Source of the DNA: Cryptomeria japonica
Lineage: Eukaryota > Streptophyta > Pinopsida > Cupressales > Cupressaceae
Assembly (NCBI RefSeq): GCF_030272615.1
Contig: NC_081405.1
Coordinates: 469,452,008 to 469,516,007, forward strand
Reading direction: 5' to 3'
Length of the DNA stretch: 64,000 bases
Both the position numbers and the translations under genes were made by a program. Positions 45,689 to 57,599 of this stretch are shown here, in pieces. The stretch's first letter is position 1. Each line of letters starts with the position of its first letter. A model generated the notes under the pieces. That model was not told where the DNA came from. It was given only the letters and a program-made list of their open reading frames with translations, and ran no database searches.

Positions 45689-48600
45689 TTATGCCCAGTA
45701 CTTGCGAAGGTGCGTGCTATTGACTAGATCTAACAAAGGTTCACCTTCTGGGGTGGCAAGCTGATATGCCCCTGAGCCATAGGTTGTAGTAACTATGAAA
45801 GGCCCAACCCAATTAGGTTCAAACTTGCCTTTGATGATGTCAGTAGATTGTGCATTCTCGGGGTTTGCCTTTAAAACCAGATCTCCCATTTCGAAGTGTC
45901 ACCCTTTGACCTTCTTATTATAAGAGCGATGGAGATGGTTTTGATATGCTTGCAAATATGTCAGGGCTATCTGACGTTTCTCATCTAACAGCTCAAGCTA
46001 ATGCAACCGAGAGACTCTGTGCATCTCATCATCAATCAGATGTTGCAAGGAAACACACAAAGAAGGAATCTCCACTTCCAAGGGTAAAATGGCTTCCGCA
46101 CCATACACCAAGGAGTAAGGTGTTGCGCTAGTAGGTGTGCAGATAGAAGTGCGATAAGCCCATAGTGTTGGATTCAACTGTACATGCCAATCTCAACCAG
46201 CGTCATTGACAACCTTTTTCAGGATCTTGATAATGGTTTTATTTGATGCTTCGGCTTGACCATTACCCTGTGGATAGTATGGACTAGAGAAGCGGTGTTG
46301 GATGTGAAATTTTTCACAGAGTTCTTTGACATCTTTATTCTTGAATGGACGACCATTATCTATGACTATGGCAAGGGGAACCCCATATCGGCATATGATA
46401 TAATTCAATAGGAATTTTCAAATTTGCACACCAGTGATATAGGTCATGGGGATAGCCTCAATCCATTTTGTAAAATATTTTGTGGTTGTAATGATAAACT
46501 TGTGCCCATTTGTAGATGTTGGGTGAATCTTGCCAATAAGATCCAATCCCCATTGAGAAAAGGGCCACGAAGATATGATAGAATGAAGCTCTTGTGCTGG
46601 CGCATGAATATAATTTCCATGGATTTGGCATTTGTAGCACTTCTTGACAAAATCATGAACATCCTTTTCCAGAGTAGGCCAATAATACCCAGCACGAATC
46701 AACTTTTTGGCTAAGCTTAGACCATTGAAATGGCCCCCACATATACCATCGTGAACCTCGTGTAAAGCCGTTTGTGCTTCGTCAGAATCCAAACACCTGA
46801 GGAGGGTATGGTCAAAGGAACGATGGTAAAGGGTGTCAAAAATGATGACATATTTGGCTGTCTGTCGGATGAAGGCTCGATGTTGGTTAGTGGAAAGGTT
46901 AGGTGGTAAGGTTTGGGATTTAAAATATTGATAGACATCATTGTACCATGGGGAGTTAGGACCAACAAGAACACACATCACATCTGCTATCAAAATTTCA
47001 AAAGAAGGGACAAGCAACTATTCGACCAAAAATTTACATTTGTCCATATTGTGGGGCATATTTAACATGGAAGCAATCGTAGCCATCACATCTGCTAACT
47101 TGTTTTGAATTCTTGGAACTTGACTGAAATGGATAGCCGTGAATTTTGTCTTGAGGAAATCTACCATATGCTTGTAGGGAATAAGATTTTCATCTTTTGT
47201 TTCATAGTCATCATTCACTTGATGGATGACTAACTGAGAATCTCCACAGACTTGTAAATGTATGATGTTCCAGTGGACTGCTACTCGGAGTCCTGTGACC
47301 AGAACTTCATATTCTGCAATGTTATTGGTACAATGGAAATTTATTCTGTAGGATTTGGGAATAGCATCACCTTGAGGGGTGACAAACAATATACCTACTC
47401 TGAACCCGAACTTGGTATGGGATCCATCAAAGTATAACTTCCATTCATTAGAAGATGTGAGAGCAAAGACTGACTCATCCAAAAATTTAGTCAACATGGG
47501 ATGATCATCATAAATAGGAGCCTCTGCAAGTTGATCCGCTATGACTTGTCCTTTTATTGCCTTTCACTCCATGTACTCAATATGAAACTCACTGAGGATC
47601 ATAACCCACTTTTCTAGGTGACCTGTCAAAGCTGCCCTACTAAGAAAGCATTTCAAGGGATCAATTTTTGCAACTAACAATGTCTAATGAGTTAACATAT
47701 AGTGTCGAAGCTTCTGTGTTGCAAAGACTACTGCTAAACATGACCATTCAATAGTTGAATAATTCAGCTCATAGCCCACTAGTGTCTGGCTGATATAATA
47801 AATAGCTCGCTCTTTCCTGTTCTCATCCTATTGGGCCAAGAGAACCATTTCAGTTGCAGAAATATACAATATAAATGGCTTTCCTTCTATAGGAGGCATT
47901 AGAATAGGTGGCGACAGCAGATAATCCTTGAGAGTTTGAAATGCTGATTGACATTGCTTAGTCCATTTAAAAGCAACTCCTTTATGCAATAAATGCTGGA
48001 AAGGATGACATTTGTCTACTAATTGAGCTATAAACCAGTGGATTGACTATAGCTTTCCTTGCAAACTTCTTAGTTGATGGAGATTGGAAGGAGGAGGCAT
48101 ATCCATTATTTCTTTAACCTTGGTAGGGTCGACTTCGATGCCTCTATGAGAAACAATGTACCAGAGTAATTTGCCGATTGTGACACCAAAGACACACTTC
48201 TTTGGATTGAGTCTGAGCTTGTAGGTCTCCATTCGGTCAAAGATTGTGCCCAGGATGGCTAGATGACTATCTCTTGTGATAGATTTGCATAATAAGTCAT
48301 CAACATAGTCTTCCATCAAAGTATGCATGAAATCATGGAAAATTGTCATCATCGCTCTTTGATATGTTGCGCCAGCATTTTTAAGACCAAAGGGTATCAC
48401 ATTCCAATAGTAAGTACCCCAAGCACATGTGAATGCAGTCTTATGTTGATCTTCAGGAGCGATGTGAATTTAGTTATAGCTAGAGAAACCATCCATCAAT
48501 GAGAGCATCTCATATCCAGCAGTCATGTCAGCTATGATGTCTATATTTGGCAGTGGAAAGTCATCTTTAGGGCATGCTTTATTGAGATCCCTAAAATCTA

Positions 48601-48890
48601 TATACATTCTGATGCCCCCAGTTACTTTGCTAACTAGTACCAAATTTGAAATCCAGACTGCATAATCAATGGGTCTGATAAAGCCCACATCTAGTAATTT
48701 TTTTAGTTCTACCTTGACCAAAAGAGCCACCTGGGGATGCATCTTTCTGAGTTTCTGTTTGATGGGCTTGGCATCTTCTTTTAATGGAAAGTGATGAAGG
48801 ACTAATTCTAGATCAAGGCCAGGCATATCTTCATAGGACCATGCAAAACTGATCTTTTTCTCAAGAAAGAAATTGACAAAATCTATCTTT
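45689..48890 (-). pseudogene. Tat-type pol: RT, dual RNase H, integrase
   Basis: Read downward. RT: FPLKEDAKPIKQKLRKMHP, GGIRMYIDFRDLNKACPKDDFPL, WNVIPFGLKNAGATYQRAM and the active site YVDDLL (about 48310). RNase [38 protein letters not shown] second RNase H of archaeal type follows: WKLYFDGSHTKFGFRVG and TNNIAEYEVLVTGLRVAV (about 47440-47270). Integrase: HHCC zinc finger (about 46770-46630, CYKCQIHGN), core D in WGLDLIGKI, D in VIDNGRPFKN, E in GQAEASNKT, then VGPFIVTTTYGSGAYQL and a stop at 45689. The stop after LQGKL (48049-48047) is a TAG where Gln is likely. Other stops occur near 47500, 47015 and 46410. The dual RNase H defines the lineage. Confidence 0.93.
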
Positions 48891-49299
48891 TCCTATTTTG
48901 ATAAAGAAGCAGCGAAATGAATGACCTTAGGGTTGTCAGGTGTACCCAAATTTATCTCTTCAGTCATTTCCACAAGCAATGTTGATTTATCCTGACTTGA
49001 TAGGGGTATGTCCACTCTTCCACCTTTGGGTGCCTCAGAGAGGTTTTCACCCACAGGTATGTCTTTTATTTTTACTTTTTCATGATCAGAGAGTGCCTTA
49101 CAGTTTTCACTCAAAGACCTATTCTTTTGATTTTTTACTTTTTCTTTTTCATTTTTATGACTAGAAGATGGAGTTGACTCCCCAAAATATGTTGTGGAAT
49201 CTAGATCAATAGCAAATCCTTCCTTATGATCTCCTTGTGGTATGCCTTCCCATAGTCCTAGAAATTCTGCAATTGCTTCATCATTTTGAAAATAGTCCA

Positions 49300-50840
49300 A
49301 TGTGAGTGGTTCTTGTTGGTCATGTTGGATAAGCTATGGATAAACGAGGGGCATGTCATCATTGGTTTTAAGGAGAGAGAAGGCTGAGATGGTAAAGATG
49401 TAAATGTTCATGGTATCACTGCCTGAACTGCTTGTATCTGATTCGGACCTTGGGTCCCAGAATGACTCTATCCAAGCATTAGGACATGTTTTAGGAGGGG
49501 GAGTTATTGCATGTTTGTCTTCCATGGGCAAATCATCAGGGTCAAGGAAAACATTATCAAGGGCATAGGAGCTAGAATAAAAATAATTCCACTCCCATTC
49601 ATTGGGATCAATTTCAGGTCGGGTATCCTCAGGTGTTGTTTCATCATCAGAGTCATGCCCCTTTCCACACGTGGTCACTTTGGTTGACAAGGGTCCAATT
49701 CGCAATGGTACAAAACCTAACCCTAAAGTTGGAGGTCGCATCTTGGGTATAATAGGTTCTAGCCTTCCTTTCTTGTTAGGGCCTAAGCCACTACAGCCGT
49801 CATATCCTTTCTTCTATAGCATAGTAAATCCGTTGCCATACCGTTCCACTAGCAACCTGACAGGTGGTGTCTTAGTAGGATCTTTATAGAGCCAGTCTAT
49901 GACATCATCATCCAAAGTTTCTTTGTCAAGTTCACCCCATCTTGTAAATGTAGTGGGGGGTTGATATTGAATAACTACCTTAGGTTCCTTTTGCAACAAA
50001 TGTGGTTTCCCATATGATTTTGGAGATATTGGTAAATTCCCAATGAGGAATGTTTGAGCCATTGAATACTCTCTGCATCCTTGGTCCTGTATCTTCAATT
50101 TTCCTTTGACAGCATCTAACAATTCATTAGGATCCACATAACTATGTGAGTGGGCCTCTCTATTGGTTGGGACTTGCTGTTGTGGGGAATCCTTTAGAGT
50201 AGCACAAAATCGAAATGGTTTAGGATCTCCTGGAATTGTTATCTCAGTTCCATTGTAAGGATATTGTAAACATTGATGATAAGTGGATGGAACTGCTTTC
50301 ATTGCATGGATCCACAGACGGCCAAGAATCATATTGTAAGGGAGATCAAGGTCTAGGACTTGTAGGAAAGTGTTTTCTATCACTAGACCGACTCTGATAG
50401 GAAATGTAATTATCCCTTTAGATGGGCACTTAACATCATCATATGCTTTGATTGTTATTCTTTTGGAAGAATCAATGTCATTTTCTGTATAGCCAAGACC
50501 AATGACCACTCTCAAGGTACAAATATTAAGACCTGCTCTGCCATCTATCAGGACTCGTCAGATTTTACAATTATGGACAAAGACTTTGAGATGTAAAGGG
50601 TCATTATGCGGGAGCTTATCAGGAGAAATATCATTATCAGAAAAGGCGACATGTTGGGAGATAGCTAAATGTCCAATTCGAGCTTGAAACTGGTCAACAT
50701 CAATGTCTGTCAGGACAGTGGACTCAATTAAAGCTTTATCTAGGACTGCGCAATGCATGGGGGACATTTTCAACAACTCAAGGATTGATATTTGTGCAGG
50801 TGTCTTTCCTAGATGATCTAGGAGATTATACTGACTCACA
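49300..50840 (-). pseudogene. Tat-type protease region
   Basis: After LKVFVHNCKI and a TGA (about 50560), the protease active site reads VLIDGRAGLNIC, where the family usually has D-G-G; G to R is a single transition. Then VVIGLGYTENDI and ITIKAYDDVKCPSKG follow. The characteristic LPYNMILGRLWIHAMKAVPSTYH (split near 50320) is the C-terminal part of the retropepsin fold in this lineage. A variable linker (49740-49300) leads to RT. It would cleave Gag-Pol in particles. Confidence 0.82.
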
Positions 50841-50889
50841 GGAGTTGATTTGAGAGGAACTGCAAGAGCTCTTTTTAGGACTATTTTGG

Positions 50890-53800
50890 ATCAACGAGTG
50901 GTGACTGTGCAAGAGGGATCTGGCCCCTTTATTCTTAGGGTGGAAACATACTCATTTGAAGCTTGAAAGCAATTGATGACATTGTTATAACCAGTATTCG
51001 CATAATTTGTTGTTTGGGTAGAGTTCGAAGAAGATGCTTTACCCTTGTCATGATCAAGCAAAGGAGTTTTGAAAATCGTATGATCAGTGTTAGAGGTCAC
51101 ATTGGGTGGATCTACCTCAATTACTCCTTGCTCTAACAAATCTTGAATCATATGTTTCAATTGAAAACATGATGCAGTTTTATGTCCTTTTGACTTATGG
51201 TATTCACAATAGGCATTATCATTCCACCAATGCGGCTTTACCAATGGTTCTACCTTGATATCTAGTAACTTGATAAATTGTGCTTGTATTAATTGTTTCA
51301 TTACTAACTCAATAGGCTCTCCCAATGGCGTAAATTGTCGAGGAGGCCCATCCCTTGATCGGAAAGGTTTTCGTTGTTGGTTTTGTTGCTGACCTTGTTG
51401 TTGATTATATTGTTGAGTGTATTGTTGAGTATGTTGTTGGTATTGCAGCTATTGAGTAACATTGCTTGCTGGTGTTTGATTTTGTTCCATAGTTGACATA
51501 TTAGGAGCACTCAATTTCTTTATTGTGAATGGGGGTTGATTTGTATTCACCGCTCTTGCGTCAACAACTCCATCATTAGTGACATTCTTGTTTTTGTACC
51601 AAAATCTATTTCTATCCCCTAAATTGTTTGTATTGTCACTATCTTTGTTAAGCTTAATGATTCCCTTAGCTACGAGAGTAGTTTCAATGTTCATCCCTTT
51701 CTTAATGAGTTTCTCAATAGTACTAGGACTTTTCAATTTGAGTTCATACATCATTTCTAGGACCAAATTTTGGATAAACAAGTTCACTTGTTGTTCTTCA
51801 GGTATATCTAGGGAAAAATGACTATACAAGCTTCGCCATCATTGCAAGAAAGTCACTAATGGTTTACCTTGCTTTTGCTTGGTGTTGCATAAATCTGACA
51901 TGGTCACATCACTGTCAATGTTGAATACGAAGTGAGATATAAACTTTTGAGCCAATTCCGACCAATTCTTTATATTTCTTGGCAGATGCAAATACCAATC
52001 CATGGCTTGTCCCATGAGACTTTGTGCAAATAAGCGCATTAAATATGTTTCCTCATAACTCACTTCAGTACACACCGTGAAAAATGCTTGAATGTGATCT
52101 TTTGGATTGCCATTCCCTTTCTATTTCTCAAAATTAGGTGCCTCAAAATGCTTAGGGAAGGGAGGCATGTACAAGCTCTTTTCAAATGGATTAGGACATA
52201 AATCTTGATCTGTGTACAACTTCTTTGTTCCTTCGATTTCTAATGTGTCGACTTGTTGTTGCAACTTCTCAAGCTATTGCGCAATTGTGTCAGATTTTGG
52301 AGGTCCATCATTAATCCTGGTGGGTACTCTTTGTCGATACATCATGTTTCTGATCAGTTGTTGATGCTCTGAAATTGCCATCTCTGGTGTCTTCGGCATA
52401 TAATGTTCTTGGTACACCTCTTGTTGTTGTGGTTGTGACATGCCTTGATATTGACCTTGTTTTTGTGCTTCTTATGGTGGAATCATCATTTGTAGCCTAG
52501 GTTGATATTGCAATTGAGGGTGTTGTTGATATTGTGCAGACGTCAATTGTGGTTGTGAAGTATGATAACTTGTTTGTCTTGGCACATATTGAGGCATATG
52601 TTGTTGTTGATGCTGACGAATTGGAATTTGTTGAGTTTGTGCCAATTGTTGTTGTCTCGGTGTAAATCCCATCATTTGCAAAAAACTTTGTTTGGGACGT
52701 TTTTGTTGTTTCTCCTTTAGATGGGGTATGACACTTGCATTGACTTGTTGTGTCATTTGTCCAATCCATTGTGATGGTTGCAAGTTTGCATTAACTTGTA
52801 ATGGTGTAGAGGGCACTGCAACTTGTTGTCGAATGCGATATTGTTGTTGTTGTGCAGTCTTTGTTTGCACATTCGATTGTACCTTTTGTGTATAACTCAA
52901 TTGTTGCAACATTTGTTGTTGATGCAAATCATTATCTGTAGCTCTTTGTGTCACCATTATCGAAGGATCTGTCACAATAGTTTGCATAGCCGGTACTTGA
53001 GTATTTGGCAAATATATTGAACTTAATGGGACATAGGAACTTTGTTGCATTGTGGAATTGTTTTGGACATTGGTAAGATCAGGCATTCCATTCATAAAGC
53101 TTTCTTGCATCTTAGATTTTGATCCACTTTTATGCATGCATGGAACCACTTCTTGTTGAGGGATAACTATTAATATTTGTGTGGTTCTCATTTGATCTTG
53201 TGTTACAGGTGTTGTGTTAAATAATGGATTATTTATTGTTTCAAATGGTGACTTTTGAGGAATAGTCACTATCAATGCCTTTGAATCACATTTACCCATC
53301 AAGGTAGGTTGAGTTTCTTGTTGCACATTTTCTTCATTTGGATGCGGAGAGAAACTTAACAGCTCACCGCCCTATTGTTTTTGCACATTGATTTGCTCAC
53401 TTGAGGAGGTCACATTACTCATCATGTCAAGATATTTTTGTCGGAACATCTTAAAGACCTTGTTCAAGAATTTATCCATCTTTTTTGTCATCTTAGGATC
53501 TTTAAGCAACATATCAACATCATCGGAAGCATCAGAATCTGATGAAGAATCTGGTAAAACATTTGGATTTGTCTCCTGTTGAATGCCTTGATCTGAACCA
53601 AATCCTTGTGAAAGGGTTTGTTCCTCATTTAATGTCTGAGTTTGAATGTCACGTTGCAGGTTTGGTTGATTCCAATCAAAAGGTGCATTTCCTCTTGGTG
53701 TTGGTGGAACACTCCCATGTCCTAGTTTCATGGGTACAAACACTGGTTCATACAATGGACGTGGTCCAAGTTGAACCATTCCATATGGTGGTAATGGTGT

Positions 53801-53924
53801 GTTTGATAAACCTTCAATTTGTACTGTTTGACTAGTTTGAAACTATGAATTTGATATGTTGTCAATGGGTTGATACGTTGGTTCGCCCATCTTCTTAGAT
53901 TTTGACCTTGTTTCAACAGGCATG
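50890..53924 (-). pseudogene. Tat-type gag with Gln-rich N-terminal region
   Basis: Starts at ATG 53924 (MPVETRSKSKKMGEPTYQP). Then come an Asp/Ser-rich acidic patch (about 53560), a long Gln-rich region (about 53320-52470, runs of Q with T, P, M), and the capsid domain with FAQSLMGQAMDWYLHLPRNIKNW and LAQKFISHFVFN (about 52040-51920). After it come FIQNLVLEMMYELK, a second low-complexity N/Q stretch, and a knuckle-like CEYHKSKGHKTASCFQLKHMIQDLLEQG (split near 51190; pattern CX2HX4HX4C). Stops interrupt near 53843, 53370, 52470 and 51838. The Gln-rich N-terminus suggests phase-separating or multivalent assembly; inference. Confidence 0.85.
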
Positions 53925-56119
53925 TCACTATGCAAATGCAATATTTTTGGAATTTTTCAAGGATAATGTATGATATGCAACTAAATGCAAACTAAATAGA
54001 TGAAAATGCAATCTATAGCAAGAATGCAACCTATGTTTTTGGTTGTTTTTCAAGATTTTGACAAACTTTTTTGGAATGCAAATCTAAAAAGAGACCCTTA
54101 GGAAAATTGAAATGATGTCTAGACCTCAAAGGACAAAAGGACCAAGTGACAAAAGGACAAAATGACAATGTCTCCCCTATATGCTTGGATACTAAGCTAG
54201 GTTTGACCAAATGACATTGATGAAAAAAGACAAAAGTTTGATAAGGTCTAGACTTCCTAATAATGACTTAGGATTTATCAAAGATTTGGATTACTCAAAT
54301 ATGACAAAACCTAGTGTTGACACTATATGCAAAGGGACAATTACTATGCAAATGACCCTAATATGATATGATAATGACCTAAGCTTAATGAAGAGACCTA
54401 GGGTATGCAAATGTGACCTAATGTTATGAGGACAAAGATGCAAATGCCAATGTATGACAATGTCAACCAAAGGCAAACCTAAGGTTGAATTATGAAATGG
54501 TGTTACTCTAATGCAAGGGGACATATGCAAATGGATGACCCTTATTGATATGCAAAGGAGTATGACCTAGGTGAAACCTAACCTTGGTACTTGAAAATGA
54601 CTTTGCAAAATGCAAACCTAGGATGAACCTAAATCTAAGTGACATAAATGTTGAGACAAGATTTTGAAAAAAGTTTGACAATCATGTTTGAAGGTTTTTG
54701 GAACTTTGTTGGATGAAATACTCTTGTGTTTAACCTTGTTTTGAATCAATTTATCTTGTTTTTGAAATGAGACACAACTCAACTTTTGACAAGCAAAGAA
54801 GACAAGATATTTCAACTTAGACTCAAGACAATCATGCTCATTCACACATTTCTTATGGTAGGCAAGGACAATAGGTACTTGAGAGGTAGACTCATTATGA
54901 GATTCAAGGAGAATACATAGATTCTTGACCCCACAGACTCCCCTCCATGGCACTCACTTCTTAGGGTAGCCAAGCATCAGTCCCCATGGAAATCTCCCCA
55001 GGGAAAACTTAGTATCTCTTCCAAGTATCCGAACTTGTCCTTCTCAAGCAACTAGAAGGATTTTTGGCCTCTAAATACAAGGTGTTTAGTAAGGCTTTTT
55101 GTTAAGCGTTACTCCTTGGTGTCATGCAAGCATGATTGAGACATTAAGCCCACCAAGATACCAAAAAAATGTAGTCATGCAAGCACAATTTAGACCATGA
55201 GGCCCTACTTAGATGTTGATATGAGAAAGAGTCCAAGGGTCATCACTTCCCAAGTAACTACAATTCCCACATAACCCTTCCTTCAAAGCTTTTGCCCATC
55301 AGGTATTTATTTATAGTGAGTTAGAATGCCAAGGTATTCTAGTTGTACTCACTTTGGGTCGTTCCCTTCTCATGATTGTCACTTGCTTACAAAAGAAAGC
55401 AAATGGTCGGGAAGGCAGGCCCTCTAAAGGTAACAAACAATCCAAGCCATGAGAATGGTATCGAAGATCTGGATTAATGATCACCCTAAGAAGGATGAGA
55501 GCATACTCTCCTACTCCAATGTCAAACTTGACAATCAAAGAAAACACATGTTCATTCCATCCTACTTAGCAATCATACTAGGTGCCTAATTATGAATTAC
55601 AAACACAAAGTTTAGTTGGAGTACAAGGCAACTTGCAAAATCACTAAGTTAGAAGTTTGATTTGTTTGGTCTTTGACTAGCAAACCTGCATAAGATTTGT
55701 TAGTAGTTTCATTTTTGTCTTCTCCATGCATAATGCCAAGGTACTGCATAGAGAATCAGTACCAAAGAAAACCAAAATGCAGAAACAGAATGCAAAACAA
55801 AGTAATTTGCAAGTAAAAACACTGATTTTTACCTCTGTTTCTGGCCTTACATAGGTGCAGAATGTCTTACACAGGCGCCAAATGCATTGACATAGGCATA
55901 GAATGCATTGACATAGGCACAGATCCCTTTGACATAGGCTCAAAAGTCCTTGACATGGGCGCAGATCACTTGACATAGGCGTAGATGTCTCCTACATAGA
56001 CGCAGAAGTGCCCAGAAAGCCCTGAATTACCCTATTTCTTGGGTTTTTCACCTGCACATCAGCTCAAAAGCACTCAAAAGCATGGTTAGGGGTTAGTTCA
56101 CATCGAGTTTACCAATTAA
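53925..56119 (-). other. 5' leader of the Tat-type element with minisatellite
   Basis: Between the 5' LTR and gag there is no coding motif. Words such as GCAAATG(A)CC, GACCTAAG and GGACAAA recur from 54080 to 54560. 55850-56010 contains about eight tandem units of ~20-24 bp. The PBS should lie at about 56119-56102 on the minus strand (AATTGGTAAACTCGATG); I cannot name its tRNA. Confidence 0.6.
55850..56010. repeat. Leader minisatellite, ~20-24-bp units
   Basis: Units of the form TTGACATAGGCGCAGAATGCA recur about eight times with variation (TACATAGGTGCAG, TTACACAGGCGCCA, TTGACATAGGCATAG, TTGACATGGGCGCAG, CTACATAGACGCAG). Close to the 5' LTR, so within the likely packaging and dimerisation region. 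Confidence 0.75.
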
Positions 56120-57469
56120 TGTAGATAGGAATCTAGAAATCATCAAAGCAATAGACATTAGCCTAGCTCAATCACGAAAACTAAATTGTAGTGACAACAA
56201 TCCTAAAAACATTCAATAGAGAAAGGGAAATAAAACATTCAATTCAAATGCAAACCAATGCAAACGTGAATTTCTCCTCCATGATTATCCATTTTCCTTA
56301 TTTCTCCTTCAAATTGCTTTTGTTTTATGGATCTCACCTTCAAGTGCATAAGCATAATGTGAAAGCAAGATTGTCACGACAAGACAACAGCATAAGGGTA
56401 CTAGAAGCGTGATTGATTTGACCGATCGGGGGCCATGATTGAAGAAATTCATCCAATTTATAGGCAAATTGGAGAGATGACCAGATTAGCATGAAGAGAT
56501 TCAAAAGGAAATTTCAAAGAAAGAATGATAAATATGACAAATTATGACAAATTGACACTTTCTATGCAAGATTGATTGATTGATAATTATGACAAATTAT
56601 GACAAATTGCTATGTCAAAATTGATTGATTGACAATTATGACAAATTGCTATGTCAAAATTGATTGATTGACAATTATGACAAATTATGACAAATTTGCT
56701 ATGTCATTCCCATTAAATTAGGAGAAATATTAGAGAAAATAGAAAATTAGATGAATTAGAAATTAGGAAATTAGAAAATTGATGAAAATTAGAAAATTAG
56801 GAATTAGGAGAAATTAGTAAATTGGAAAATTAGGTAAATTAGCCAACTAAATAAATATTTAATTGTTACAAGAAGACTTAGGATAAATAAATAAATTATT
56901 TAACCTAGAGGTAAAATGACAAACAAGATTAAATGAATAAATCATAAAACCCTAGAAGATGAATTAGAAATGCAAGGACGACAATTAGGTCTTGATATCG
57001 ATTCAATTTGATCATGATTATGACTTGATAAATGATTTGATTGATAAATACGCCAATTGACGAGGAACAATGACAAATTGATCCAAATTGACATGATTGA
57101 GAAAGACGACGATCGATGACAAATCGATTGCCAAAATGACAAGATTGAAAAGAGAACAACGATCGATGACAAGTCGATTGCAAAATGACAATGATCGATG
57201 ACAAATCAATCGCAAAATGATGAGATTGATAAGGACAATGATCGATGACAAATCGATCGCAAAATGACAAGATTAACAAGAGGACAAGACCCTAATTCGA
57301 AAGCGAGACAAATGAAGAATGCAGAAGAAGGACTCAATGCTCGCAAATGATGAAGACCAAGTGCGCAACATAGGAGAAATGTTAATGCGATGCAAAAACC
57401 CTAAAATAAGGCAATGCGCAAATGTTAAAGTATGACTCCGCAAGCATTGACCATTTTTAGACGTCTACA
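56120..57469 (-). repeat. 5' LTR of the Tat-type element
   Basis: 1,350 bp with the same TGTAGA/TCTACA ends as 39823-41233 and near-identity over most of its length. It is about 61 bp shorter, mainly because the GATCGATGACAAATCGATCG block (about 57105-57265) has fewer units. ATAAT follows at 57470-57474. Confidence 0.92.
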
Positions 57470-57474
57470 ATAAT

Positions 57475-57599
57475 AAATCATCTAAATCATTAGATAAATC
57501 CATAAGCATATGATCAAAACATCACAAAATAGTCTAAGATATGTCAAAGAAGTCTAATGATGCACAAAAAGGAATGATGAATCAGGGAGGGGAACTACA
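57475..57599. mobile_element. Solo-LTR-like unit, right part
   Basis: About 125 bp between the Tat TSD and the right 45-bp duplication. It ends GGGGAACTACA, a partial match to the GGGCATTACA terminus. Interpreted as the remainder of the unit that starts at 35706. Confidence 0.45.

Larger units (their letters stand above)
39823..57469 (-). mobile_element. Complete Ty3 Tat-type retrotransposon with antisense ORF; TSD ATAAT
   Basis: ATAAT at 39818-39822 and 57470-57474 flanks LTRs with TGTAGA/TCTACA ends. On the minus strand the order is 5' LTR, long leader, gag, protease, RT, RNase H, a second archaeal-type RNase H, integrase, a T-rich untranslated part, an antisense plant-mobile-domain ORF, PPT and 3' LTR. 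Dual RNase H and an antisense ORF upstream of the 3' LTR are known for the Tat/Ogre lineage. The two LTRs are nearly identical apart from repeat-number changes, so it is among the youngest insertions here, though pol carries stops. Length 17,647 bp. Confidence 0.93.

Noticed and set aside
45488-45764. Phe/Leu-rich ORFs that look like membrane proteins
   Set aside because: Produced by the T/C-rich tract downstream of pol; they overlap the true pol end on the other strand.
52692-53020. Cys-rich plus-strand ORFs, like small secreted or metal-binding proteins
   Set aside because: Antisense of the Gln codons (TTG/CTG) in the Tat-type gag.
45689-53924. Endogenous pararetrovirus (caulimovirid-like) origin of the RT region
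   Set aside because: An integrase with HHCC and DDE motifs, LTRs, PPT and a TSD are present, and no movement-protein motif was seen; it is a Ty3 retrotransposon.
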